A DNA stretch of 64,000 nt from Carposina sasakii (Eukaryota > Arthropoda > Insecta > Lepidoptera > Carposinidae), in assembly GCA_014607495.2 (NCBI GenBank), contig CP053163.1:6862716-6926715 (forward strand), given 5' to 3'. Made by a program: the position numbers and the translations under genes. How positions within the stretch are numbered: the stretch's first letter is position 1; each line of letters opens with the position of its first letter. This document shows, one piece after another, positions 30,990-43,397 of the stretch. Under the pieces are notes generated by a model. That model saw only the letters and a list, made by a program, of their open reading frames with translations. It made no database searches and was not told where the DNA came from.

Positions 30990-31516
30990 GCTACTTAGGT
31001 ATACCTTATGTTATCTACTGGTATATTGTTTATTTAACCTTCCTAAAGGCATAATTAATGGAGAGTTCATCAGATATGTCTAGGATTAATCTGTTTGACG
31101 TCGAGCTACACGCATTCATCGGCGCATGATCGAGCACGGCCCAGGCAATACAGTGCAACCACGTAAAATAAGTCATCCGAATACCGCTATTTTCGACCTT
31201 ACCGCTTTGCCTTTAAATATTCGTTAGGAGACTTGCTTCTGCAGCGATATTATGCTTACGGCTACGGTATGGCGGCAGTACCCACGCCGACGCTGTCGAC
31301 GCCACACGCTTTCGTCGAAACGTCCACATAATGACTGATCACACCCCCATTGCATCCCTTAAAATTAAGTGAAGGGTGCCTCGTCCCCTAACGTAAAAGC
31401 TATGGGAGCAGGACACAAGCATAGCTCGTATAGTAAATCAAAACGATTTCAGTGATGTTCGTTTGAGTTTCTACGGAGAGTGTTTATTTAATCTGCTGTA
31501 ACTTGAATCCGCGAAA
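30990..31516. promoter_or_regulatory. Upstream region of the gene at 31517
   Basis: This is GC-richer than its surroundings at 31090-31330 and free of recognised repeats, so it may hold the promoter and 5' UTR. No defined motif could be supported. Confidence 0.3.
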
Positions 31517-34500
31517 ATGAGGCAGGACAGTGACGCTTCGGCTCTCTCTGAAAGGATAGCTGCTTTCAAGAGCGATCCAGAAAAACTACGACAAGCCACA
31601 GAATTTGTAGATGAACTCGTTCAACAAGCTAAGAAAGAGGCTGAACTTAAACAAAAAGAAAAAGAGAGAAGAAAATTCGTAAGTATCAATGTATATTTAT
31701 CCCGGTAAAGAACAGCAATAAAGGAAAATTGATAGGGCGGTAAGTGTTGAAAGTGGCGTAGTGCTGCTGTAGAATGCAATTCGGCTTCTTCAAATAGATA
31801 ATTATTCATTCCATTATCGTTGATACATGACAATTACGAGCATTATGATCGATATTATTTTTGCATGAGCACACAATCACCTTTATTAGTTGTTCACAAT
31901 GCCAGATATTCTACTCACATTTTTCTTAGTTTCACAAACCATATCGATCTCTGGACGCTGTTTAGCAATTCATGAGCATAGAGAATTTTCAATTTAAAAT
32001 GACAACAGATAAGGTCGGATATTCACGTGTCACTTGTTGTTCAAACCACAAGGCCATGTAACGTGTATTTTCCATTTTTCTTGGCCTCTTTGTTATCTTA
32101 TTTTGGCGTCAGCGATTCCTGAATATGGTGCTGTATATAGGATGATTGGGCAATTGGCTTATGTTTATCTGATAACCCGATGTGTAATCTAATGATCAGT
32201 TTTTTGATCGATACAGTTAACTCTCCAAGTTTTGGTTACTTTAGAGAGACTATGAGCCACAGGCAAATTATTTTATTTTGATAACTAGGTACTTGCTTTT
32301 CCAAATGGCACGTATCTACCTAGGTACTTTTTTTATTATGTTCCAAATAACTAAATGAAGAAATGGATAAGAATTATTTTTTAACATACGATATTTTTAA
32401 CAACTAAGTACCTGCACCAAACTTCTGGTGGAAATTACTCTACTTTTAGTAAAGAATCTCTTAATACTTCTGTAGGTATTAGGTAGATACCTAAGACGAC
32501 CCCAGTTTTAATAAAAAAAATAACTGACTTTCAAGAAGAGAGGTTGTAAATTCGTCTGTATTTTTTACTAGGTTGCTTTTGCTTTTTAAACAGTTAGTAA
32601 GTATAAAATCGAACTTGGATGCACTTATTTAATCACCTCATAACTTTACCATAAAAAAACAAAGTACTTACCTAAATAGATTTAGATTGATTATATAGAT
32701 TAAAAACAAATAAATCGTTGTTTATATCAATATTGCTATGCTTGTGCGATTCAGTAATAAAAATAAAATATGTAGGGTGACTGCTTATTCAATTTATTCT
32801 TTGCTTTGTTTCAGGATACACAAGATCCGGCGGCAGGTATGAATTTCATTTTCATGTTTCGTTTCTTCATTTATTTAGTTTAGTTACTCATGTTGTTGTG
32901 TTGAACATACAATTTCAAATAGGTAGGTATTTTATTAAAGCATTTACATATAATAAGGTAGGTAATTTTCCTTATTTAAGTGAATAAATGGCATCCACTT
33001 AGCATACTTCTTCGTGTTTCCGATTTATTAGGGGAGATTTTTCAATAGGCAATTAGTTCTAACAGATGAATAAATTTAATGCTGTCTTTCTTTAAATTCT
33101 CATAACAATAGAGATTGCATCAAATTTATCCTTCAGGTATCTGACCATTGAAAAATTTAAAAATTTTTTTTGATTACGAAAAAGTTTTGGAGTTTTTGAA
33201 GACCGAATTGGTGTTATAATTGTTTTCCTAAGCTTTAAACGTGTGGCGAAAAAACAGGCAAATATTGATGACATTCTTTAATTGCCACAAAATATTTTTT
33301 TTCCTAGCTGTCGGTAAATAGTCGATTTGCAAAATCTTATTAAAATATTATCAAATTAAATACATATATAAAGGGACGTACTTATTTAAACGACAGAGGT
33401 GCGTTTGGTTATACGGCTACCTGCACTCATGCGTCCAATTGGCGTTCGGGACTATCATTCTAAAGGTTATATTTCGATTGATGTAAGTAATATAGATTAC
33501 GATATTTTAAGCCAATTATTTACATTCAACAACTGTTCCTATCTGTGCTCATTCGCCGTTCAAAGGAAGGGTTTTTGATTACCTTACACAACTCTTTGAA
33601 CTCTTCAAGTAGTACATCTCAAGAGACGGAAACGACTCATCTCCAGTCCTCCGGTACTGACAGTATCATTAACTCAAATAAAGAATGTAGGAATACAGAT
33701 ACCAAATCCCTGAGGAATACTCGTAGAAAGAAATGTGAAAACCACAGAAGTGACAGCCAGGCAAAACTGATATGCTGAATGTCAGAGTTGGGTAAACTAT
33801 TGTGTTGAGTTTTAGGTACGACAGATGCATTTTATTATGATTACATATACCTACGTAATGTTTGCTTTTCAAATTGTACTGGGCGATCCTGTTACTACTT
33901 AGTTAAAGAGCCTATTGGTTATTGTGCCATACGTTGCTGTTTTTTGGATTACTTGTGACTCTCCATTAGGGTTGATCAGTTATTTGAGTTTATTTGAGCG
34001 CAACTTTTTAATTTTATAATCGAATGGTTGAATTTTTATTTTTAAGTTGCTATCTAAGGCCTAATTAAACGAACTATACTTACTCACTAGTATTTTTCCT
34101 GAAAAAAAAAGACCGAAGGGTACCTACCGCTATATGTCCGTGGCCTACCTCTGCGACAATGTCCATCTTCATCCAGGTTAATTCTTATGACAATGGCAGA
34201 ATAATCTTAAGAGTGAATTTAAGTTGCGGTTCGCACAAAGCACGTAATCTTCTCAATCCCTTCCACTGGGCAGCTAAATGTTTGTTCAGGTACTTTCAAA
34301 TGCAAATATTGAAGTAGAGCGCTTTAAAGTTAGCTAGCTTTGCATAAGTAGGTATTTAATATTCATTAATATTGGCAGGATTATCTATAGATTAAATGCA
34401 TACTCGTAACGTGGCCAGATCTAAAGGATCAATGACAAGTTCCTAGCTCATCTCTTGAGAGAACGCCCATAATTTCCTTAGCTGACTCGACATGCACTAT

Positions 34501-37500
34501 GTACAATTGCATGTTCTTGCGGCTCAGTAAAAAGATAATGGTCAATTTGGTTGCTCTCAGGAGTTCCATTACCATGGTTTTCGTAGACGCGTAGTAATTC
34601 GTAGCTTCTTCGTAGTAAGTATAGGTTCTTCGAAGTAAGTGCTTTCCTTGAATATGGACCTGTTACACCTAGTTTTTGTTTTATGTAACGTCTAGATTTT
34701 ATTCTTGTTATACACAGAAAAAGTGTGGAAGCACTGAATGTAATAATCTGCGGAGGGAATAGACAGCATAGTAGGTATAATAGCCCGATCAATACCAGAA
34801 ATTGCGCACTAAGAGCTGAGCGAAAAAAGTTTAAAAAAATATATGAACTATCAACTCTAAATATATCATGATGAACTATCTAAACAATATTCGAATCATA
34901 GGTTGCAGATATCAGCATGTGGTTATTTCTATTAGCTTCAATTCGCTACTGCTCCTAAACTAAAATGCGTTTGGAAATGTACATATTTGTTATATGTAAA
35001 TATAATAAAAATTTAGATATTCTTCAAATACTACATCAGTAGTTTTAAAAATCTACCGATTTTTTCATTTATTACTGGAGAAAAAGCATTTATAAGAAAA
35101 GACGTGTCCCGTTTCACTCCCATCTCATCAAATAAAAGGGTTCAGAACTTTAAGAGGTTGAAAGGGTGAAAGACAGGCTTTTACCATTTCACGGCCGATG
35201 ATTCTCGCGAAATTTATTGTCAGGTAAAATATACAGGGTGTAACAGAAGGGTTTTTATGTTAAGCAAAAAGCTATGATTAGCCCACTGGAAAGAATCTGT
35301 CCACGGAATTCTCAAGATTCAAAATCAAATGTCTCAGAAGTAGTAACATTCCTCAGTACAAGGAGGTAATTATTAAGAAATAATGTTATTATTATATTCT
35401 GGGCTATCTTTATAACATTTACCCACACAATATTTTTTTACACCCAGTTTAAGGCGCTTTTTTTTTATAAAACATCTAGACGTCAAATGACCTTACGACT
35501 GCTTTTCCACTATGCTGCGTGCTATTATTTTAAGTCCACCATTATCCACCAATCAGATTCATTGACTTCAAACGTAGGTACTTACCGTCGAATATGATTT
35601 ATGGGGATAGCATACGCATCCGTAGCCACGTAGCAAGCACCAGAGATGTAGTGGAAAGGCAGCCTTATTGTGTAGTCGCGACAAAATAGAAAGAGCCGCC
35701 TAAAGCCAAAGTAAATGAGATGCCTTGCTGTGTTTTCATGCGAATTACTTTCTGACGCAAGTGACGCAACGTCTACGCGTTATGAATATGAATATTTCTC
35801 ATAAGATTATGCTGATCGCCGATTTTGGTGTTATGATGGCATCTTACAAAGCATATTCTTATCACACACATCAGCCTGTCCATAAGTCCACTGTTGGGTG
35901 TAGGCCTACCCAATGGTACGGCACGAGATTACAGCTAATAGGGGGGTTTTTGCACATAGTCATCACGCTGGGCAGGCGGGTTGGTGACCGCAGTGAACTT
36001 TTCAGTCTATGTTGTCAACACGGTATACTCGTGTCCTCACGAAGATAATGTGGCGAAATAATTATTTTTCTTTACAACTAACATGATTTTACTGTAACCT
36101 TATATCAGCATGGATAAAACTAGGTTAGGTTAGATCATTACAGGTAGGTAGATACCTATAGTTAGGTGGTATACTGAGACTGCATCAGATCTAATGGCAG
36201 TTTAACCTTTTAAAAAATATTACGTTGGCTAACTTATTAGAGTAGGTCCTAGAAGGCCATGCAAGTGACTTGGTCCGCGTGGACTGTGGAATAGAACAAA
36301 ATGTCAAAATGACCGGGGAAAAGACTTTTTTCCCGTAGTTTTCTCGGGATAAAAAATAGCCAATGTCCTTCTTCAGGCTCTAGACTATCTCTGTAATAAT
36401 TTTTATTAAAATTCTATCTCTGTAACAATTTTTATTAAAATTCTATCTCTGTAACAATTTTTATTAAAATTCGTATCTACCATAGGGTTGCCATCTGAAA
36501 AATTTGAAGAAGGAAATTTCGGTTAAAAGCTAGGACTATAAGTACATGTGCGAGCCCAGTGACAGTACGATTGGAGAGAGTGGCGTGCGAATTTCAAAAC
36601 ATAGGTCCTTAACACATTCAGTGCCGGCGACTACGTATTTGCTTCTTTTAGGCGTTCTAGAGGTGCCCGCGCTGACGCTTATTTGCGTCGTCGCACTAGG
36701 CGTTGACCTGATGTCGGCACCCTTAGAAAATTTGCCGATAGCGAATCTGTCAGGACTCTAAAACTCAGGACGATGCTTAAAAACTATCCAGGACAGCCCA
36801 GGACACCCCAAAAAGCAGGACATGTCCTGGGAAAACAGGACGGTTGGCAACCCCAATTTACCATAATAATGTCTACCTGTCTAATTCTCAGTAATTAAAT
36901 GGGCATTATAGTTATATAATTTATTATACAATGTATACATTATAGTTAAAAATAACCACGACTAGGCCCATTTTTGCTAATGACGGGTAATTTCGGCTGT
37001 TCATGGCACGTTATTGCTTGCGTAATAGCAACTGTTGTTTGTATAATGCTAACTAGGTACCTATTCCTTTATTTATTGACAAATCCACTTCTACAGGGTA
37101 TAACAAAAGGGTATGTTAAGAGAAAAGCTACGTAAATAGCCCACTGTAGAGAACATATTCACAAAATTTGAGACTCGAAACCATCTGTTCATTTTTCAAG
37201 ATGGTATGAAAATTCCTGAGACATTTAAAAATTCTCCATACTATCGGGAAAAATAAACTTGTAATTTCGAATCTCAAATTTTGTGGAAGGGTTCTCTACA
37301 GTGGTTACGTAGCTTTTCGCTTAATATACCCTTTTTGTTACACACTGTATAAGGTTTTGTTAAAAAAAATATCTGGACATTAAAGTCAAGGAGGTCCATA
37401 GCCGCACATAGTCCTCCCCCAATGTCCTCTACCTCTACTGAGACCGGTTTGAAGTGACTGTATCCGGCAGATACTTGCGACCCTGTTATAGTACTTCTAC

Positions 37501-40500
37501 TACAATACAATAACAGGGTCGCAAGTATACCGTATACATATGTCATTATATTGTATAAATCATCATTTACAGCCCTGAGAAGTCCACTGTTGGACATAGG
37601 CCTCCCTCAACAACCTCCACTCCGACCGGTCGGAAGCAGCCTGCATCCAACTGACGCCCGCAACCTTGGCCAGGTCATCCGTCCACCTCGCGGGTGGCCT
37701 TCCCACGCTGCGCTTGCCGATACGTGGTATCCACTCTAGAACTTTCCGACTCCATCGGCCATCAGTTCTTAGAGCTATGTGCCCTGCCCATTGCCACTTC
37801 AGCTTGCTGGACCGTTCAGCTATATCGGTGATCTTTGTACGTCTGCGGATCTCCTCATTTCTGATTCGATCACGTAGAGAGATCCCAAGCATAGCTCTCT
37901 CCATCGCTCGCTGTGCGATCCTGAGCTTTTTTATGAGGCACATAGTTAGAGACCACGTCTCGGCACCGTAGGTCATCATCGGCAGCACGCACTGGTTGAA
38001 TACCTTCGTCTTTAAGGACTGGGGTATCTTGGACACAAATAAGCTTCGTAGTTTCCCGAACGCTGCCCAGCCGAGTTGTATTCGCCGAGTTACCTCCTTC
38101 TGAAAGTTGGACTTACCTAGTTTGACCGTCTGTCCCAGGTAAACATACTGACAGACGGAGAGACCGCAACACTGCCCATGTCTCGATCGAATCAAAGGCC
38201 TTCTCATAGTCCACGAACGCTAGGCATAGTGGCCGATTATACTCTTCCGTTTTTTGTATAATCTGCCGTAGCGTGTGGATATGGTCTATGGTACTAAACC
38301 CTTTTCGGAAACCGGCTTGTTCGGGAGGCTGGAAGTCATCAAATCTGCGAGCAAGACGATTCATGATTACTCTAGTCTATAGTTCTTCAGCAAGGCTTTA
38401 TCGCCTTTTTTAAAGAACAGCACCACCACACTTCTGTTCCATGCTTCCGGCGTTACGCCTTCGAGCAGGACGGGATTGAAGAGCCTTTGGAGGACCTTCA
38501 GTACCGGAGTTCCACCCGCTCTTAGAAGCTCTGATGTAATTCCATCGTCGCCCGGCGCTTTGTTGTTTTTGAGTTGTTTAAGGGCAGTCCTAATCTCGTA
38601 CAGACTGATATCCGGGATGTCTTCAGTATAGTGTCGTGTGAGCTTGGCTCTTGGGTCTTTGCCTAATCTATCAGGTTTAGCGACCGAGGTATATAGCTGT
38701 CCATAGAACCTCTCAATCTCCCTTAGCACCTCTGGTATGGTAGACGCTACACTGCCGTCCTCTGTCTTTAGCTTCGTCAACTGGCTCTGCCCAATAGATA
38801 ATTCTCTTGCGAACACTTTGGAGCCTTGGTTTCGCTCTATTGTCTTCTTAATGCAGCGAGTATTAAAGCTGCGGATGTCGTGTCGCAGAGACTTGGAGAT
38901 ACGTTTATTGAGCTGCCGATATGCTTCAGCGTCATCAGAGGACTGTAGAGACATTGCGCGCCTTTCCGCCATGAGGTTGAGGGTATGACCAGTTAGTTTC
39001 TGGGGTCTGTTTCTACGGTTAGGTCTAAAGAATTTAGACCCCACCGTGTGGACAGTTTCTACCAGCCTGTTATTTATATCGTCCACTGACATGCAATCCT
39101 CTAGGCAAGCAAAGCGGTTTATCAGCTCGAGTTGAAAGCTCTCGGGGTTTTGAATGTGCACGGATGAGGGTCGGAGTGTATACTTCACTAGTCGTGATCT
39201 CTCCCGTTTGACATTAATATTCAATGTGCCTCGAACCATTCGGTGATCGCTACCGGTTTTCACCCTGTTGATCACTGAGACATCATTGAATATCCGTCTA
39301 TCGGTGGTCAATATGAAGTCTATCTCGTTCCTCGTGTGCTTGTTGGGATGGAGCCAGGTCCATTTCCTATGAGGCGGCTTCTTGAAGAAGGAGTTCATTA
39401 TAAAGAGTCCCTCCATCTCTAGAAAATCGGCCAGCCTCTGACCCCTGGGGTTCCTGTCGCCGCATCCAAATTGTCCACTTTCAACTCATTCTCACCCCGC
39501 TTGCCCAGTTTTGCATTGAAGTCCCCCATAACAACACAGAAATGAGTTTTAGAGGTATATATGGCTGTACTTATGTCTTCATACATAACCTCCACCTCGT
39601 CATCCGGATGGGTCGAGGTCGGCGCGTATACCTGGATGACCTTCAACGAGTACCTTTTTGATACTCTGAGTATCAGGTATGCTACCCTGCTCGACACACT
39701 CGTGATGGATTCGATGCTGTTTACGAGGGACTTGTGGACGATAAACCCAACACCACCCTGGGACTTATGATCACCTTCCCGGTGGTAGAGTAAGTTGCCA
39801 GATTTCAGGGTTATCGTATCCTCTCCCTGTCTTCGGACCTCAGATAACCCTACAATATCCCACCGCAACTTACTCATTTCCTCTTCCAGCTCATCGAGCT
39901 TTGTGTCCTCCCTCAGCGTGCGCGCATTGTACGTCACCAGCGATAACCCACGCCTATGGTCCATTTTCGAAGCATTAGTCGTCGTACAGTTGGAACCCGC
40001 CCGGGGATTCTTAGCACCCCTGGCTCCGGCACTTGACCGGCGCCTGTCGGACACGTCAGTGTCGCCTCCGGAGTCGCCGGGCACTTGGGGCCTTCCTAGA
40101 TTACTACTCATGGGGGGGGGGGAGTTATATATTTATATTATTGTATAAATAATCATATTAAAATTTTATGCTACATATCACCCGTACATCTGTACCCGCC
40201 ATGCGAAACGTGACTGTGAGATCTCCTTATGATAAGAACACAGCCGTGTATACAGGATGTTTTTTCGTTGCTACCGTTTACGAATGGTATGTACTATACA
40301 TATACATCAAATAAAGTAAGTTTGTGCCAAAAACATTGCTGGAAAAAGATTTTTTTTAATAAATTATTTTCATGATCGCGCGAAATTTACGGTGTCCAGA
40401 GTTTGTGTTAGGTATAAGTAGTTTTTTTTTCGCGAAAAATTATTATTTCACGCGTCTACGTGCATTTATGCACAAACCGCAGTCAATTACCTTAACTTAA

Positions 40501-42824
40501 CGTTCTTGACGATAAGGAGAATCCGTAATATTCGGAAATTTTTACGATCAAAAAACACTCTGTATATCATGTATTTCAATGTGTAAAGGTACCAAGCCTG
40601 AATAAGAAAAATAATAATGTAAGAAAATTATGACATTTTTAGCCTGTCCTCGCCCCATCTTTATCTTGATATATTTGCATATTTATTACTTGGAGATTAC
40701 TTGTTAAGTTTCGCAGAGATAAGAGTGTCAAATATTTGCATACCTTAGTCTACTTACTTACCTTAGTATACATACATATACAGGGTGTAACAGAGAGGGT
40801 ATTTTAAGCGAAAACCTTGTAAATAGCCCATTATAGAGACCCTATTTTCAAAAAATTGAGACTCGAGATCATATGTTTATTTTTCAAGATTGTATGAACA
40901 TTCCTGAGTTGTTTCGGAATTCTCCATACTATTTGGAAAAATTAACATGAGATTTCAAGTCAATTTAGTGGGTAGGTTCTTTTTAGTGGGCTATTTACAT
41001 AGCTCTTCGCTTAACCATACCCCTTTTATTACACCCTGTATACCTATAAGACTAATAAAGTTTATTAATATGATGCCTAATAAATAGTAAACAATAAAAA
41101 CACAAAATAATAGGTCTCCGACAACGATTTGTACAAATAAATAATGTATTCTTTGGACGCGTGCGACGCATTGACAGCCACTGCTCGAAGGCGCGGTGCA
41201 TCAATCAACGGTCCAGTGCGCCGAGCGCCCGGTGTAGCGAGCGGCTATGCATATTAATAAAAACATAAAAGATACCGTACAAAATACTACGCTCAGTTTT
41301 TTCTTCCTGAAAAGTTTTTTATTTTACTCTTACAAGATTTTTACTCTAAAGACGTTGAAATAACTTTAGATACCTACAGCAGCAAGTTTTTCAGGTGTGA
41401 ATAGCCTTGGCCATAGAAACCAGCCCTGACCTTGGCCTTTATTTGTGCATGAAATTGATCTTGTTAAGATATATTTTTAATTTACAAAATGCTGTTAAGG
41501 TCCGAAGAAGGAATTCTTTTTATTTTTCATAACATGTTGGAATTTCCTAGCGCCCCGTTTTAGTCTAGGAGCAGTGGCGAATACAAGCCAAAAAACACCA
41601 TTCTGTTAAATATAAAAAAAGATATTATTTATAAACAACTAATTTAATATCTAAACAAATGTTGTATGTATTAGAGCTGGTAGTTCATAACATTTTTTTA
41701 AAATCATTGTCACACACACACACTTCACAACACATATTTATATATTTCGAATAATAGGTAGCTCTCTCTCTGGTTTTTCCTATACGAGTAGTGTCATGGT
41801 GAACAGCTTTAGTTTATAACAGGTAGGTACTAAATAAGTAAATAAAACTAGTTAAACTTGTACCTAATGGGTACTGGTGCGATAGCCAACCTAGATGTTA
41901 TAGGTAGCTAATAATAGACAGAAAATTACTGACAGTCACGAACGTATTGTAAGCATTTTCACAGGAAAATTGTAGGCACAGGTATTAACATAAAGGTTAT
42001 AAATAAACAAATGTGTTTTTTTATGTCATCGATTAGAACTGTGTTATGGGACTACCCCTAGTCCCTTTCCTATACCTACCTACCACTTAAAAATAATTTC
42101 ATATAAGTTATGTTCTAGAACGACAAGTTGAAAAGAGACGTGAAATTATCTACCTATACCTACATCCTTATTTTCAGATATATACGATTTAAGCAATGCG
42201 ATTGACAGATTTTTTTATAGACTAATGGACGCCCGCGACTCCGTCCGCGTGGACTACAGAAAAAAAAACAAAATATCGAAATTATCCGGGATAAAAAGAA
42301 GCCTATATGTTAAGTGGGACCTGTCACAATATATTCCTGAAAACTGCATCGAAATCGGTTCAGCCATTTCTAAGATTAACGTGCACAAACGCACAGACAA
42401 ACCGACAAACAGACAAAAATCCCAAAATCATTGTTTTGGGTACTATTGCGTTGATAAAGATATTCTATTATATTTTTTCTTATATATCTTCCATGTACAG
42501 ACAGCGATCCGTTACATTTTTATTATATGTATAGATATCCCATTTATCAATTATTATCCCGAATGTAATATTACATAAGTACTTAATATTTTATCATCAT
42601 CATTTCCGCAGTTAAGTCCACTGATGAACATACTAGGCCTTGCCCAAAGTGTTTATTTAACTATATATTTTTTTTATTTACTTACAGGTAATTTGAAACG
42701 CCGCATGGGTAGAGCCAGAGGCTTCGTTCTGCGAATGTTCGACGCTCTCTGCAACTGTACACAAACAGCTGCGGCGGCCGCGGCACGTAGCACCGCACGT
42801 AACAATCCTTTCGCCAAACGTTAA
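31517..42824 (+). CDS. Unrecognised 106-aa charged protein with a microexon
   Basis: Three exons join in phase with GT-AG borders: 31517-31678, a 22-nt microexon at 32815-32836, and 42688-42824. Residues 1-54 are highly charged and likely helical or coiled coil (SERIAAFKSDPEKLRQATEF, KKEAELKQKEKERRKF). The microexon gives DTQDPAAG. Residues 62-106 begin NLKRRMGRARGFVLRMFDAL, followed by CNCTQ, a run of six Ala, and end NNPFAKR. There is no signal peptide or membrane span. The start is the ATG with context GAAAATGAG. Intron 2 is about 9.85 kb and holds an RTE LINE and several MITEs. An AATAAA lies at 43040. I do not recognise the family. The matched phases across three exons and the ordered basic C-terminus argue for a real gene. 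Confidence 0.65.
32837..33390. other. Intron 2, proximal part
   Basis: This is AT-rich intronic DNA with no recognised exon, repeat or RNA gene. Confidence 0.4.
33391..33482. repeat. Dispersed repeat, partner of 43398-43478
   Basis: CGACAGAGGTGCGTTTGGTT...CAATTGGCGTTCGGGACTAT...TTATATTTCGATT has the same blocks as 43398-43478. Two copies in the window. Confidence 0.6.
33570..33778 (+). other. Possible alternative last exon of the gene at 31517
   Basis: A stretch open for 69 codons to a TGA follows an AG at 33568-33569, and its phase fits the microexon. It would add a Ser/Thr-rich tail (LNSSSSTSQETETTHLQSSG) ending in RRKKCENHRSDSQAKLIC. The acceptor is mediocre and no family is recognised, so this may be chance. 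Confidence 0.22.
33779..35231. other. Intron 2 stretch without recognised gene
   Basis: There is no assigned feature. A minus-strand open frame at 34478-34792 has no recognisable motif. TTCGTAGTAAGTATAGG/TTCGAAGTAAGT at 34608-34640 is a small direct duplication. Confidence 0.35.
35232..35450. mobile_element. Hairpin MITE, TACAGGGTGTAACAG family (degenerate copy 3)
   Basis: It starts TACAGGGTGTAACAGAAGGG. The right half is diverged but keeps GGGCTATCTTTATAACATTT and TTTACACCC. Confidence 0.6.
35876..36050 (-). mobile_element. SINE-like element with RTE-type tail
   Basis: The plus strand shows CCACTGTTGGGTGTAGGCCT, GGGGGGTTTTTGCACATAGT and GGTTGGTGACCGCAGT, the reverse orientation of the copies at 53690 and 57590. 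It lies in intron 2 of the 31517 gene. Confidence 0.6.
36051..37091. other. Intron 2 stretch with small repeats
   Basis: Apart from the 29-bp tandem repeat at 36386-36472 and a TTAACACATTCAGTGCC element end at about 36608, nothing is recognised. AGGACA-rich sequence at 36775-36845 is a short low-complexity stretch. Confidence 0.35.
36386..36472 (+). repeat. 29-bp tandem repeat, three units
   Basis: The unit TATCTCTGTAA(C/T)AATTTTTATTAAAATTC occurs at 36386-36414, 36415-36443 and 36444-36472. Only one base differs between the first unit and the others. Confidence 0.9.
37092..37350. mobile_element. Hairpin MITE, TACAGGGTGTAACAG family (copy 4)
   Basis: The left end TACAGGGTATAACAAAAGGG and AGCTACGTAAATAGCCCACT mirror the right GTGGTTACGTAGCTTTTCGC and TTTTTGTTACACACTGTA. 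The arms extend over nearly the whole 259 bp. Confidence 0.8.
37471..37528. repeat. Perfect hairpin, 19-nt arms
   Basis: ATACTTGCGACCCTGTTAT (37471-37489) is matched exactly in reverse complement at 37510-37528 with a 20-nt loop. It stands just beyond the 3' end of the RTE element. Confidence 0.85.
37561..40139 (-). mobile_element. RTE-clade LINE retrotransposon, internally deleted
   Basis: The minus strand encodes an APE endonuclease (about 40111-39440: LVTYNARTLRED, DIVGLSEVRRQGED, VIQVYAPTSTHPDDE, VVMGDFNAKLG, and NEIDFILT after a frameshift near 39480). It then encodes an RT N-terminal part (LKQLKNNKAPGDDGI, EAWNRSVVVLFFKKGD, EQAGFRKGFSTIDHI, FVDYEKAFDS) and a C-terminal tail (GAETWSL, RKVLEWIPRIGKRSVGRPPA). 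A deletion near 38160 removed the YADD block, and another frame break lies near 38367, so the copy is inactive. ATTGTATAAAT stands at both 37550-37560 and 40140-40150 and is a likely target site duplication. It lies antisense in intron 2 of the 31517 gene. Confidence 0.9.
40251..40566. mobile_element. Non-autonomous DNA element, TACAGG(A/G)TG(A/T)TTTTT family (copy 3)
   Basis: It starts TACAGGATGTTTTTTCGTTG and ends TTACGATCAAAAAACACTCT then GTATA. It is inverted relative to the copy at 29425. GTCTACGTGCATTTATGC is shared with the copy at 44724. Confidence 0.7.
40779..41042. mobile_element. Hairpin MITE, TACAGGGTGTAACAG family (copy 5)
   Basis: TACAGGGTGTAACAGAGAGG...TGTAAATAGCCCATTATAG at the left pairs with TAGTGGGCTATTTACATAGC...TATTACACCCTGTA at the right. 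It is flanked by TA on both sides. Confidence 0.85.
41043..42224. other. Intron 2, distal part
   Basis: A short GC-rich island at 41150-41255 (GACGCGTGCGACGC..., CGCCGAGCGCCCGG) stands out against AT-rich DNA. It could be an internal promoter or an old repeat. No exon was found. Confidence 0.3.
42225..42570 (+). repeat. Dispersed 'gacgcccgcgactccgtccg' repeat
   Basis: GACGCCCGCGACTCCGTCCG, ATTATCCGGGATAAAAAG, GTGGGACCTGTCACAATATA and GAAATCGGTTCAGCC recur at 52325-52640 (inverted) and 58873-59060. The open frames over it are chance. It ends about 120 bp before exon 3 of the 31517 gene. Confidence 0.7.
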
Positions 42825-43039
42825 CTCGAACGCAACTTGAATACAAATTAACGTCAACACTAGATCGAAAACACCTGGTAGTGGTCTGAAAGTGAATTTG
42901 TATGCAATACGTTATTTTTTGCAATACATTGCTCTGTAGCTAGTGATCATGTAGGTACCAAGCAAGATTATGCTTAGGTTATAAATGTGGAACATATCCA
43001 AGATCATACACGTGGCTAACCTATTAAATGTTAACATAC

Positions 43040-43045
43040 AATAAA
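43040..43045 (+). terminator. Polyadenylation signal AATAAA
   Basis: This AATAAA comes about 215 nt after the stop codon at 42824. It is the probable 3' end signal of the unrecognised gene. Confidence 0.5.
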
Positions 43046-43397
43046 AATGTAGGTATATGTGTTTATTCTCTTCTTAGATACCTATACCTACTAGTATTAC
43101 TAATATATTTAGTGTAGGTACAACGCCGTTCTCCAAATACTTTGTCTTCCCTATTATCCGATATCAATGTTGCTACATTGTGTTGCTGTTGTTGAACGAA
43201 GTTTCTACTATAAGTACTAAGTACGTACTTACTTATTGTGAAATATAAGAAGTAGATAAGGTGTGCTTACCTATTATTTACTAAAAATTTATATGTTGGT
43301 GGTCACCAACAGTAGGTAGTTGAAATATGACCATAAAAGCTTATAAAAATATTGTGAAATAATTTAGGAAAGTATATTATTATTTCAAGTGACTTTA

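Noticed and set aside
34478..34792. 104-residue minus-strand frame
   Set aside because: The region LGVTGPYSRKALTSKNLYLL looks somewhat protein-like, but it has no recognisable family, splice context or partner, so I did not call a gene.
38367..39416. Host gene for a 349-residue protein
   Set aside because: It is the endonuclease/RT part of an RTE retrotransposon with frameshifts on both sides.
41150..41255. CpG-rich patch as an internal promoter
   Set aside because: It is GC-rich against its surroundings, but I see no exon or initiator near it and old repeats in this window are also GC-rich.
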